A model generated the notes under the pieces. It saw only the letters and a program-made list of their open reading frames with translations. It did not search any database and had not been told where the DNA came from. DNA of 64,000 bases from Rhizobium sp. Root1212 (GTDB lineage Bacteria; Pseudomonadota; Alphaproteobacteria; Rhizobiales; Rhizobiaceae): NCBI RefSeq assembly GCF_001424985.1, contig NZ_LMDA01000001.1, forward strand, positions 558,001 to 622,000. Reading direction: 5' to 3'. A program made the position numbers and the translations under genes. This document shows, in pieces, positions 1 to 7,486 of the stretch (position 1 is its first letter; each line of letters opens with the position of its first letter).

Positions 1-652
1 ACAGCTTTGCCGCCAGCGTATCGAGCGCCAGATCGATGCCGACGATGCCGAGCTGCTTGCCGTCGATGGTGACCGGCGCGGAAAGCGTGGTCATCATAAC
101 GTCCTTGCCGTCGATGGCATAGCTGTAGGGCTCGATGACGACGGGCTTCTGTGCCTTGAGGGGCAGCTGGTAGTAATCGCCAACGCCGGCCTTGTCGTAA
201 TCGACCAGCGGCGTGACGATGATCTGGCCGCCGGAGCGGACCCAGTAGGGTACGTAACGGCCGGTCGCATCGTGATTGGGCTTGTTTGCGAATTCGGCAT
301 CCTTGCCGTCGAAGGCATTCGGCTCCCAGCCGCTCCAGACGCCGAGCGCAAAGGTATTGTCCTCCAGCATCTTCTTCATGATGGCATCAGCCACCGTGCG
401 GTTTGCCGCGCCGGTCAGTTCCATCGCGGAGAAGGTGCTTTGCAGGGCATGGACGAGTTGCAGGCCTTCGGCGATATCCGACTGAATATCGGCTGCGGTC
501 AGTTGCGCGGCGTCGTTCATCTCGGCGATGCTGCGGCGCTCCACTTCGGAATAGGAGATGGAAAACAGCGTGCCCGCCGTCACGACGGTCGCAAGAAGCC
601 CGGTCGCGACGATGGAGAAGATATTGCGGGATGTGGCAGTCTTGAACAGCAT
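1..652 (-). CDS. Methyl-accepting chemotaxis protein, N-terminal part (cut by window edge)
   Basis: The reverse strand is open from an ATG at 652 to the window edge and gives the first 217 residues of a chemoreceptor. A short cytoplasmic N-terminus is followed by one hydrophobic segment (about residues 9-31) and then an extracytoplasmic sensory region with Cache features, such as the GVWSGWEPNAFDG stretch, VPYWVR, DYYQLP and a late IVGIDLALD strand. This is the dCache architecture of bacterial chemoreceptors, which bind small metabolites outside the membrane and signal through a cytoplasmic coiled-coil. The HAMP and signalling domains lie outside the window, so the receptor class is inferred from the sensor half. 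A histidine kinase or cyclase with the same sensor is possible but less likely. Confidence 0.75.
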   Translation of the reverse strand, partial: MLFKTATSRNIFSIVATGLLATVVTAGTLFSISYSEVERRSIAEMNDAAQLTAADIQSDIAEGLQLVHALQSTFSAMELTGAANRTVADAIMKKMLEDNTFALGVWSGWEPNAFDGKDAEFANKPNHDATGRYVPYWVRSGGQIIVTPLVDYDKAGVGDYYQLPLKAQKPVVIEPYSYAIDGKDVMMTTLSAPVTIDGKQLGIVGIDLALDTLAAKL

Positions 653-866
653 CTCGGGTCCTCGATGGCGCGGCGCCGGAGACCAACGAAATACGCCTCG
701 GCTCGTCACGATGTAACTGCGGGAGAAAAAGAGGGCGCGCCGGATCGGCGTCTTCCCGATGAAGTCATTTCATCGGCGAAAGAGTGCATCGCAAGTATTA
801 AAGTTTGTCTAAAATACCGGATGCATGCCGCGCGAACCCCTGAAAAACAAGGGATGCCGGCATAAG

Positions 867-896
867 AGCTAAAGCATGTCGCGCAAAAGTGTGCGA
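867..896. repeat. Possible rhizobial dispersed intergenic repeat fragment
   Basis: The stretch reading AAAGCATGTCGCGCAAAAGT followed by GTGCGAG resembles an intergenic repeat motif that I recall as frequent in Rhizobium and Agrobacterium genomes. It lies between the 3' end of a luxR gene and the start of the chemoreceptor gene. The assignment is from memory of the motif; only one copy occurs in this window, so repetition cannot be shown here. The rest of 653-937 shows no supported gene. Confidence 0.35.
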
Positions 897-937
897 GCAG
901 TACCGCAAGGAGCTGATCTGAAAGATCGCGACGCGCT

Positions 938-1693
938 TCAGCTGATGTAGCCCTTCTTGATCGCCTTGACGACCGCCTGCGTGCGGTTGACGGCATCGAG
1001 CTTCTTGGTCACGTGGTTGAGGTAGTGATTGACCGTATGTTCGGAGAGGCCGAGGATACCGGCGATCTCGGCACTGGTCTTGCCGGCCGCGGTCCAGTTC
1101 AGACACTGGATCTCGCGTTCGGAGAGCGTCACCGCGTTCTCCTTGAGCAGGGACGCGATTTCCATCAGGCGGTTGAACACGTGGATTGCGATCATCTGCA
1201 ATTCCATCATCGTCGCCATCGTGAGGTCGCTCTCGCCGCCCATCCAGATCACCGTCGCCCGCCGGCCGTCGGCGTCATGGACGGGGAAATAATTCGCCTG
1301 GGTGATGCCGTACTCGCGCAGCATGGCGAGATAGCTCACCATGTCGGCGGAACTTTCGTTCTCGCGTTCCCAATCCTCGACGGTGATGCAGAAGGGGGTG
1401 GTGGTTTCCTTGAGCCGGCGCACGCCGACGCTGTAATGCGCCATCGCCAGGCTGTCGTATTTGCTGACAAGCTCCGCCGGCATATTCGACAGAAGCGCAC
1501 TGGCGGACAGCTTATCACCATCGAAACCGCGAACATGGCAGATCATGAAGCTCTTGAAGCCGAAGGCCTGGCTGACGCGGCGCATGTAGCGCAACAGGTC
1601 GAATTGCGTTTGCAAACCGGCGATCTCCGCGGCGAAGTCGCCTCCACGCGGTCCGTCTCTCTCGATCGTTTCGCCCATTATCGTCTCAGGCAT
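938..1693 (-). CDS. LuxR-family transcriptional regulator (solo), first of a tandem pair
   Basis: This 251-residue protein has an N-terminal autoinducer-binding-like domain (about residues 25-175) and a C-terminal LuxR helix-turn-helix (about 189-248) with the segments LSEREIQCLNW, GKTSAEIA and LSEHTVNHYL. No LuxI synthase is nearby, so it is a LuxR solo. The ligand pocket is degenerate. Where AHL receptors carry the DPV motif with the Asp that binds the AHL amide, this protein reads HYSVGV, and the Trp before it is replaced in SNMPAEL. A canonical AHL is therefore unlikely as ligand. A second LuxR gene lies 200 bp upstream on the same strand, which recalls paired regulators such as VisN/VisR, although identity with those is not claimed. 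Confidence 0.85.
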   Translation of the reverse strand: MPETIMGETIERDGPRGGDFAAEIAGLQTQFDLLRYMRRVSQAFGFKSFMICHVRGFDGDKLSASALLSNMPAELVSKYDSLAMAHYSVGVRRLKETTTPFCITVEDWERENESSADMVSYLAMLREYGITQANYFPVHDADGRRATVIWMGGESDLTMATMMELQMIAIHVFNRLMEIASLLKENAVTLSEREIQCLNWTAAGKTSAEIAGILGLSEHTVNHYLNHVTKKLDAVNRTQAVVKAIKKGYIS

Positions 1694-1804
1694 TCACAGA
1701 CTCCAACACTGCCGTCCGACAGTGGCTCGCAGGCCCATGCGTCCTGCGTCGGGACACTGCTATAATCTTGTTGCGAACAAAAGGCCATCGCTTCACGCAG
1801 ACAT

Positions 1805-1827
1805 CCACATGGGGGATATCCCCGTGG
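1805..1827. promoter_or_regulatory. Imperfect palindrome between the two luxR genes, possible operator
   Basis: Centred on GATATC, the sequence runs CCACATGGGGG on one side and CCCCGTGG on the other, giving an imperfect dyad of about 23 bp. It sits 112-134 bp upstream of the luxR start at 1693 and downstream of the second luxR stop, so it could be a binding site for either regulator. There is no second copy to support this. Confidence 0.3.
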
Positions 1828-1893
1828 AAAACATCCACCCCGGCGCGGGCCGAAACCCACCCATGCCGTACAGCCCGGAGCCGGCCACGCCGT

Positions 1894-2634
1894 TCAATTG
1901 ATCAACCCGGCACGCAACGCCTTGGCGATGGTCTGCACGCGATTGACGGAATCGAGCTTGCGCGTCGCGCGGCTCAGATAGTGGTTCACCGTATATTCGG
2001 AAAGATCGAGGATGCGGGCCATCTCGGTCGTCGTCTTGCCGGCGGCGGCCCAGTTGAGGCATTCGATCTCCCGGCGCGACAGAAGCCCTGCCTTGCGGCC
2101 GCGCCGGCTGCCGATCTCGCAGAGGCGGCCGAAAAGATAGCCGGCAAGGAAGGTCAGTTCGCTCATCTCCTGCGCCGTGACCGGCGCACGGCTGCCGCCG
2201 AAGCCGATAGCGCCGCGGTGACCGTTAACGTCGTGGACCGGGATATAGAGGCCGCGGCTCAACCCTTCCCGCTCGAAGAGTTCGGTGGCGGCCGTCGTCT
2301 TGCCGTCGTCGCGGCTGCAATTGTCGATGCGCGCGTCGTAGGTGAAGGGCACGGTCGAACGGCGCAACCGCTCGATCACCGGGCTGCCCTGCATGATGCA
2401 GGCGGAATCGTAAGCACGCAGGAAGCGTTTCGACCAGTTGGTCATGACTATGACTTCTGAGAGCGCGCGGGTCTCCTTGCCCGGCACGTTCATCACCACA
2501 TAGCCGTCGAAACCATAGGCATCCATGACCTGGCAGAAGGCCTCGCGCAGATCGTCCTCGCGCGTCAGTTCCGACGGGAGCTGTGCCCCGGTCGGCAATG
2601 CCAGAGATGTCATGTCGCGACTGAGATCACCCAT
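1894..2634 (-). CDS. LuxR-family transcriptional regulator (solo), second of a tandem pair
   Basis: The protein is 246 residues from an ATG at 2634; an in-frame extension of 37 residues exists upstream but is Arg/Ala/Gly-rich and looks non-coding. The N-terminal domain is autoinducer-binding-like and the C-terminal helix-turn-helix (from about residue 182) contains SRREIECLNWAAAGKTTTEM and LSEYTVNHYL. Its pocket reads TNWSKRF and then GSPVIERL, so the Trp is kept but the Asp of the DPV motif is Ser. The two LuxR proteins are clearly related to each other in the DNA-binding half and probably arose by duplication, perhaps acting as a heteromeric pair. Targets are not visible; the chemoreceptor gene downstream on the same strand is one candidate. 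Confidence 0.85.
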   Translation of the reverse strand: MGDLSRDMTSLALPTGAQLPSELTREDDLREAFCQVMDAYGFDGYVVMNVPGKETRALSEVIVMTNWSKRFLRAYDSACIMQGSPVIERLRRSTVPFTYDARIDNCSRDDGKTTAATELFEREGLSRGLYIPVHDVNGHRGAIGFGGSRAPVTAQEMSELTFLAGYLFGRLCEIGSRRGRKAGLLSRREIECLNWAAAGKTTTEMARILDLSEYTVNHYLSRATRKLDSVNRVQTIAKALRAGLIN

Positions 2635-2957
2635 TTTTCCAGTTTCCGCTCTTGCCGCCCGTCGCTGGTATGCGGCGGAGCCTGATCCTTGCGCTTGCAT
2701 CCGGCTGATCGGCGCCGGCGTGCCCGCGAATCTGTAACGTTGCACCCGACCCTATAACATTGGTTTCGCGAATCCACGCCTGTTCGAACCGGGAAGGATT
2801 TTTACACGTTTCGCGCCCTGTCAGCGATACAATCCGGGCTGCAAACCGGCCTGGGGGATCGGTCGCCACGCCCACGATATATGGGACGCTATCTTCCCGG
2901 TTCCAGTCCGTCCACCCGAATTTCCTAATTTACGGTAAACCGAATTGGCGGGGCTGA
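2635..2957. other. Intergenic region upstream of the second luxR gene
   Basis: About 320 bp with no supported gene. The right half is richer in A and T (around 2920-2955, CCTAATTTACGGTAAACCG), consistent with promoter DNA for the luxR gene on the minus strand. A short open frame on the plus strand here has no ribosome binding site and no recognisable product. Confidence 0.4.
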
Positions 2958-3764
2958 TTAACGGCCAGGACCGAGCTTCAGCGCCGCCTCCTCGCTGATG
3001 ACCGCGGCGATGCGCCGGACAGATGGCGCCCAGCCTTCGAGCTGCTCCATCGTCACGCGATAGGCCGGGCCGGTGACGGAAATGCCACCGGTGAAGCTCA
3101 GTCCCTCGGCGTGGATCGCAGCGGCGACGCAGCGGATTTCCGCCTCATGCTCCTCCCGGTCGAAGGCATAGCCCAGCCGGCGCGCCTCATCGAGATCGCT
3201 CATGAGCGAGATGGCATCGCGGTGGGTGTTATCAGTAAAGGTGCGAAACACAAGCTGCGACACCACTTCCCTCAGCGCCACCGGCGAAAGCGCCGACAGC
3301 GCGGCCTTGCCGAGCCCGGTGCAATAGACCGGCGATGCATTGCCGATCTGCGACTGCATCCGCACCGTCTGACGGCTCTCGACCTTGTCGAGATAGACGA
3401 CCTCGCTGCCGCGCAGCACACCGAGATGCACGGTTTCGCCGGTCTCCTCGTGCAGCTTCCTCAGATGCGGGGCGGCGATGGCGCGGAACTCGTTGCCGGC
3501 CCAGGCGCGGGCGGCGAATTTCAAGAGGCGCAGTCCGGGCTCATAGGTGAGATCACCGCGCAGCGACAACAGCCCCTCTTCCACCAGATGCGAGAGCTGT
3601 CGATGCAGCGTGCCGCGCGGCTGGCTGGCGATGTCGAGGATATCGGTGAAGCGCAGCGGCCGGTCGCTGGAAACGACGATATCGACGAGCGCCAAGGCCT
3701 TGCCGAGCGTGCCGGTTCCGGTATCTGGTGCATTCGTCATATTTTTGGGGTCATGCGATGGCAT
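2958..3764 (-). CDS. IclR-family transcriptional regulator of the adjacent sugar operon
   Basis: Starting at 3764 the protein has 268 residues, the usual length for IclR regulators. An N-terminal winged helix (about 10-75) contains LGKALALVDIVV and the recognition region SQPRGTLHRQLSHLVEEGLL; the C-terminal effector domain (about 90-262) contains HLGVLRGSEVVYLDK, PVYCTGLGKA and GGISVTGP. A longer frame to 3902 exists, but those codons lie in the promoter region. The gene is divergent from the galactose-type operon starting at 3876, so it most likely controls that operon, with a sugar acid such as 2-keto-3-deoxygalactonate or galactonate as effector (inference from IclR proteins in similar positions). 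An ATG at 3740 is an alternative start. Confidence 0.88.
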   Translation of the reverse strand: MPSHDPKNMTNAPDTGTGTLGKALALVDIVVSSDRPLRFTDILDIASQPRGTLHRQLSHLVEEGLLSLRGDLTYEPGLRLLKFAARAWAGNEFRAIAAPHLRKLHEETGETVHLGVLRGSEVVYLDKVESRQTVRMQSQIGNASPVYCTGLGKAALSALSPVALREVVSQLVFRTFTDNTHRDAISLMSDLDEARRLGYAFDREEHEAEIRCVAAAIHAEGLSFTGGISVTGPAYRVTMEQLEGWAPSVRRIAAVISEEAALKLGPGR

Positions 3765-3779
3765 GGGTGGGTTCCAACC

Positions 3780-3809
3780 TTGACAACCGAGCGTCCGTGG
3801 CGCGATTAT
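3780..3809 (+). promoter_or_regulatory. Predicted promoter of the dehydrogenase-dgoK-dgoA-lactonase operon
   Basis: A consensus -35 TTGACA (3780-3785) is followed after 18 bp by GATTAT (3804-3809). It lies 67-96 bp upstream of the dehydrogenase ATG and just upstream of the palindrome at 3828-3844, which would overlap the early transcribed region. Confidence 0.5.
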
Positions 3810-3827
3810 TCCACATAATAGGATATA

Positions 3828-3844
3828 GTTCCGAATAATGGAAC
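3828..3844. promoter_or_regulatory. Candidate IclR-family operator
   Basis: GTTCC and GGAAC form a perfect 5-bp inverted repeat separated by 7 bp (GTTCCGAATAATGGAAC). A related but imperfect TTCC-N7-AGGA lies just upstream (about 3809-3823). The spacing and TTCC/GGAA arms fit IclR-family sites, and the position in the divergent intergenic region between the regulator and the operon fits a repressor operator. Confidence 0.5.
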
Positions 3845-3875
3845 TTTTCATTTTCACTTCAGGAGAATTGACCTG

Positions 3876-4646
3876 ATGGCTTTTCCGGCCGCCGCGTTTC
3901 ACGACTTGCAGGGCCGTGGCGTCCTGATCTCGGGCGGCGGCTCAGGCATCGGCGCGGCGCTTGTGGAAGCTTTTGCGCGGCAGGGCGCCCGCGTCGCCTT
4001 CATCGACATCGCCGAGGCCGAGAGCCGGGCGCTGGCTGAACGGCTGGCGAATGACTGCGCTTTCGCCCCGGTTTTCCTCCGCGCCGATCTGCGTGACGCC
4101 CGTTCGCTTGCCGGGATTGTCGATCAGGCGGCGGCGGCAATCGGGGACATCCGCGTACTGGTCAACAATGCCGCCCGCGACGACCGCCAGAGAATCGAGG
4201 ATGTGACACCCGAAAGCTGGGACGAGAACCTGTCGATCAACCTGCGTCCCGTCTTCTTCCTCGCCCAGGCTGTCGCACCGCATATGAAGCGGGCCGGCGG
4301 GGGCTCGATCGTCAATTTCTCGTCGATCGCCTATCTGTTGAACATGGGCGAAATCCCCGCCTATGCGACGGCGAAGGCCGGCATCGTCGGCCTGACGAAG
4401 TCGCTGGCCGGCAGGCTCGGCCCCGACGACATCCGCGTCAATGCCATCCTGCCCGGCATGGTCGTGACCGAACGACAGAAACAGCTGTGGCTCACCGACG
4501 CCGCCATTGCCGCCATGCGGGACAAACAATGTCTGAAACACACGCTGATCGCCGATGACATGGTGGGGCCATGCCTTTACCTTGCTTCGGATTGTTCGGC
4601 GCGGATGACGGCGCAAACCATGATTATCGACGGAGGCGTATTGTAA
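3876..4646 (+). CDS. SDR-family sugar 1-dehydrogenase (galactose/arabinose type)
   Basis: This 256-residue short-chain dehydrogenase carries the cofactor motif GGGSGIG (residues 20-26), NNAA (97-100), a catalytic Ser at 149/150 and the YxxxK pair Tyr163/Lys167. An acidic residue after strand 2 (FIDIAEA) favours NAD. The VNNAARDD, PGMVVTERQ and LW segments match the rhizobial D-galactose/L-arabinose/L-rhamnose 1-dehydrogenase group, which oxidises the aldose to its lactone. An AGGAG ribosome site lies 10 bp before the ATG. It is the first gene of a tight operon with a lactonase, a 2-keto-3-deoxygalactonokinase and an aldolase, which supports D-galactose as substrate. Exact substrate preference cannot be read from sequence. 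Confidence 0.85.
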   Translation: MAFPAAAFHDLQGRGVLISGGGSGIGAALVEAFARQGARVAFIDIAEAESRALAERLANDCAFAPVFLRADLRDARSLAGIVDQAAAAIGDIRVLVNNAARDDRQRIEDVTPESWDENLSINLRPVFFLAQAVAPHMKRAGGGSIVNFSSIAYLLNMGEIPAYATAKAGIVGLTKSLAGRLGPDDIRVNAILPGMVVTERQKQLWLTDAAIAAMRDKQCLKHTLIADDMVGPCLYLASDCSARMTAQTMIIDGGVL

Positions 4647-5563
4647 TGACGGCAGCATCCTATGCGGCAGTCGACTGGGGCACGACGAGCTTTCGGCTGT
4701 GGCTGGTCGGCGAAAACGGCGATGTGCTTGCCGAACGCCGCAGCCACGAGGGCATGACCACCGCCGCCAAGACCGGCTTTTCGCCGATCCTCGAAGCACA
4801 CCTTGCCGCCGTCGGCGCACCCGCACACCTGCCCGTGGTGATCTGCGGCATGGCCGGCGCCCGGCAGGGCTGGGTCGAGGCCGGCTACCTCGATACCCCG
4901 GCACCGCTCTCCGGTATCGTCGGCGCGGCGGTGATCGTTCCCGATCCCAACCGCGACATCCGCATCCTGCCCGGCCTTGCGCAGCGCGCAGAAGAACAAC
5001 CCGATGTCATGCGCGGCGAGGAGACCCAGCTTCTGGGCGCAGCCGGCACGCTCGGCAACGGCAACCACATCGTCTGCATGCCCGGCACCCACAGCAAATG
5101 GGTGCGCCTGACCGGCGGCGTGGTCGATGGTTTTTCCACCTTCATGACTGGAGAACTCTTCGACGTCGTCTCCAAGCACTCGATCCTCAGCCATGCCGTC
5201 GCCGAGGGCGGCGCCTTCGATGGCGACAACAAGAGTTTCATCGAGGCCGTCATCCGCGCCGGACGCAATCCGGCGATGACCACCAACCTGTTGTTCACCG
5301 TGCGCGCCGGCCAGTTGCTGCATGGCCTGCCGGCGCTCGATGCCAAGGCGCGGCTTTCCGGCACGCTGATCGGGCTTGAGATTGCCGGTGCGCTGTCTTC
5401 CGCACGGCCGGGCAGCGGCGTCTGCCTCGTCGCTTCCGGCCCGCTTTCCGCCCTTTACCGCTCGGCGCTTTCGGCGCTCGGGCTCGAACCGACCATCATC
5501 GATGCCGACGATGCCGTCCGCCGCGGCCTGGCCGCAGCCGCCTGCACCCTCTGGCCCGCCTGA
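4646..5563 (+). CDS. dgoK: 2-dehydro-3-deoxygalactonokinase
   Basis: The protein phosphorylates 2-keto-3-deoxygalactonate to the 6-phosphate in the De Ley-Doudoroff pathway. It has 305 residues, the family length, beginning with the ASKHA-like phosphate-1 segment AAVDWGTTSFRLWL and carrying CGMAGARQGW, MRGEETQLLG, CMPGTHSKWV and a late LVASGPLSALY, all typical of DgoK. The ATG overlaps the stop of the dehydrogenase (TAATG), showing translational coupling. A longer reading frame beginning at 4571 covers coding sequence of the dehydrogenase and is not used. The aldolase gene follows after 14 bp. Confidence 0.93.
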   Translation: MTAASYAAVDWGTTSFRLWLVGENGDVLAERRSHEGMTTAAKTGFSPILEAHLAAVGAPAHLPVVICGMAGARQGWVEAGYLDTPAPLSGIVGAAVIVPDPNRDIRILPGLAQRAEEQPDVMRGEETQLLGAAGTLGNGNHIVCMPGTHSKWVRLTGGVVDGFSTFMTGELFDVVSKHSILSHAVAEGGAFDGDNKSFIEAVIRAGRNPAMTTNLLFTVRAGQLLHGLPALDAKARLSGTLIGLEIAGALSSARPGSGVCLVASGPLSALYRSALSALGLEPTIIDADDAVRRGLAAAACTLWPA

Positions 5564-5577
5564 GAAAGAGACCACTG

Positions 5578-6210
5578 ATGAGCCGCATCCCCTTCCCTCC
5601 CATGAAATACCCGCTGATCGCCATCCTGCGCGGCCTGAAGCCGAGCGAGACCGAAAGCGTCGTCGGCACGCTGATCGAGGCCGGCTTCACCGCCATCGAG
5701 ATCCCGCTCAACTCGCCCGATCCGTTCACCTCGATCGAGATCGCCGTGAAGATGGCGCCGGCCGGCTGCCTGATCGGCGCCGGCACGGTGCTGACGACCG
5801 ATCAGGTCGAGCAGCTCGATGCCGTCGGCGGGCGGCTGATGGTGAGCCCGAATGTCGAACCCGCCGTCATCCGCCTTGCCGCCGATAAAGGTATGGTGAC
5901 GATGCCCGGCGTCTTCACCCCCACCGAAGCGCTTGCCGCCGCCCGTGCCGGTGCGACGGGTCTCAAATTCTTCCCGGCCAGCGTGCTTGGCCCTTCCGGC
6001 ATTTCGGCGATCCGCGCCGTGCTTCCGGCGGAGCTGGAAATCGCCGCCGTGGGCGGCGTCTCCGAGACCAACTTCGCTGATTACGCCAAGATCGGCGTGA
6101 AGAGCTTCGGCCTCGGCTCCAGCCTCTACAAGGCCGGCATGGATGCGGCCGAAGTCGGTAAGCGCGCCAAGGCGACCCTTGCCGCCTATGACAGCGTTTA
6201 CGGAGGCTGA
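5578..6210 (+). CDS. dgoA: 2-dehydro-3-deoxy-6-phosphogalactonate aldolase
   Basis: A 210-residue class I aldolase that cleaves 2-keto-3-deoxy-6-phosphogalactonate to pyruvate and glyceraldehyde 3-phosphate. Visible residues are Arg18 in AILRG, Glu41 in AIEIPLNSP and the Schiff-base Lys130 in GLKFFPAS, at a constant offset of four from the E. coli enzyme (Arg14, Glu37, Lys126 from memory). The LNSPDP segment after the catalytic Glu distinguishes DgoA from KDPG aldolases (Eda). It is the third gene of the operon and is followed 3 bp later by the lactonase gene. Confidence 0.93.
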   Translation: MSRIPFPPMKYPLIAILRGLKPSETESVVGTLIEAGFTAIEIPLNSPDPFTSIEIAVKMAPAGCLIGAGTVLTTDQVEQLDAVGGRLMVSPNVEPAVIRLAADKGMVTMPGVFTPTEALAAARAGATGLKFFPASVLGPSGISAIRAVLPAELEIAAVGGVSETNFADYAKIGVKSFGLGSSLYKAGMDAAEVGKRAKATLAAYDSVYGG

Positions 6211-6213
6211 TCG

Positions 6214-7098
6214 ATGACCGAGACGATCGCCTTTTCCGGCAGTATTCTCTGCGACGCAGCCCTTCAACTCGGCGAAGGCCCGGCCTACGATCCCGCCACC
6301 GGCACCGTCTGGTGGCACAATATCAAGGGCAAGGAGTTGCACGCGCTGCATCTCGAGAGCGGCGAAAAGCAGGTGCATGCCATGCCCTTCCTGTCGAGCG
6401 TCGTTGCGGTGATCGATCCCCAGCGGCAACTGATCGTTTCCGACGACGGGCTTTTCACCCGCGATACGAAGTCCGGCGCGCTGACGCAATTCGGTTCGCT
6501 GGAAGACAAGCCGGGCAACCGCTCCAATGACGGGCGGGTGCACGCCTCCGGCAATCTTTGGATCGGCACAATGGGCCGCAGCGCCGAGAAGAATGCCGGC
6601 GCCATCTATCACGTCGCCGGCAGCACTGTGACCAAGCTTTACGACGGCATCAGCATCCCGAACAGCATCTGCTTCTCGCCGGATGGCAAGACGGCGTATT
6701 TCGTCGATTCCATGGTCAACCACATCATGCGCGTCGATCTCGACCCGGCGACCGGCCTGCCGGTCGGCGATGCAACCCTCTTCTCCGACCAGAGCGGCAA
6801 GGGTGGCGATGTCGATGGCTCCGTCTGCGACGCGGACGGCCTTTTGTGGAATGCGCGCTGGGGACAAGGCGCGGTCGATGTCTATCGTCCGGATGGCACG
6901 CATCTGAAGCGCTACGCCGTGCCCGCCGTCCAGTCGAGCTGCCCAGCCTTCATCGGCGCGAAGGCGGACCGCCTGATGGTGACCTCCGCCTGGGCGGACA
7001 TGGACGATGCCGCCCGCGCGGCCGATCCCCATGCCGGCAAGACCTTCGATCTCGGCATCACCGTCAACGGCCGTTTCGAACCGGCTTTCCGGCTCTAG
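6214..7098 (+). CDS. SMP-30/gluconolactonase-family sugar lactonase
   Basis: The 294-residue protein is a six-bladed beta-propeller lactonase of the SMP-30/LRE family. The metal-binding acidic residue is Glu21 in LGEGPAYD, and further family motifs are SNDGRVHASGNLWIGTM, PNSICFSPDGK and VDGSVCDADGLLWNARW. In this operon it should hydrolyse the sugar lactone made by the dehydrogenase to the aldonate (galactonolactone to galactonate). It starts 3 bp after dgoA and is the last gene. The galactonate dehydratase (DgoD) that should come next in the pathway is absent from the window and must be encoded elsewhere, or the operon serves another sugar whose dehydratase is unlinked. Confidence 0.87.
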   Translation: MTETIAFSGSILCDAALQLGEGPAYDPATGTVWWHNIKGKELHALHLESGEKQVHAMPFLSSVVAVIDPQRQLIVSDDGLFTRDTKSGALTQFGSLEDKPGNRSNDGRVHASGNLWIGTMGRSAEKNAGAIYHVAGSTVTKLYDGISIPNSICFSPDGKTAYFVDSMVNHIMRVDLDPATGLPVGDATLFSDQSGKGGDVDGSVCDADGLLWNARWGQGAVDVYRPDGTHLKRYAVPAVQSSCPAFIGAKADRLMVTSAWADMDDAARAADPHAGKTFDLGITVNGRFEPAFRL

Positions 7099-7131
7099 GG
7101 CGGTTTTCTCCTCCGTCACGCCCCTCTCTTT

Positions 7132-7218
7132 CGTCATGCTCGGGCTTGACCCGAGCATCCACCGGCCTCTCCATTCGGTATGGCCTGGTAGATCCTCGGG
7201 TCAAGCCCGAGCATGACG
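7132..7218. repeat. REP-type palindrome, probable terminator of the dgo operon
   Basis: CGTCATGCTCGGGCTTGACC with CGAG (7132-7155) is the exact inverse of the arm at 7195-7218, with a 39-bp loop. This CGTCATGCTCGGGCTTGACCC motif is widespread as an alphaproteobacterial extragenic palindrome. It begins 33 bp after the lactonase stop and would form a very stable hairpin, so it may also stop transcription or protect the operon mRNA 3' end. Confidence 0.7.
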
Positions 7219-7381
7219 ATGGAGGGTGTGGCACGGCTTGTTGTCGGCCGCTGCCAGCGCCAGAAAGCGATTGGCCCCGGCACCTTTTCCGCAACCGCAG
7301 GAACACTATCGAGCACAAAATTCCTGCGCCTTGCCGCGGTCTCAAGCCAAAAAGTTCCATAAATTCAGCGGCATTTTTTTC

Positions 7382-7406
7382 GGAACCACTTTTTGCATCT
7401 GACGTT
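7382..7406 (+). promoter_or_regulatory. EcfG (RpoE2)-type general stress response promoter
   Basis: GGAAC (7382-7386) is followed by 16 bp and CGTT (7403-7406), matching the alphaproteobacterial EcfG consensus GGAAC-N16/17-CGTT. It lies 80 bp upstream of the PRC-barrel gene and points towards it. The remainder of the 388-bp gap 7099-7486 holds the REP palindrome and no supported gene. Confidence 0.6.
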
Positions 7407-7486
7407 GTTCAGGCATCACCGGTGCGGCGGACCCATCTCCCATCCACGCGCCCTGATCGACAAAGAGAACGAAAGGCAGGTTTGAC

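Noticed and set aside
2760..2957. Small plus-strand frame between the luxR and iclR genes
   Set aside because: No ribosome site, no hydrophobic or domain pattern, and it overlaps likely promoter DNA.
5455..7158. A 567-codon minus-strand frame antisense to dgoK, dgoA and the lactonase
   Set aside because: Protein is low-complexity His/Arg/Asp-rich shadow sequence; the plus-strand genes have motifs and ribosome sites.
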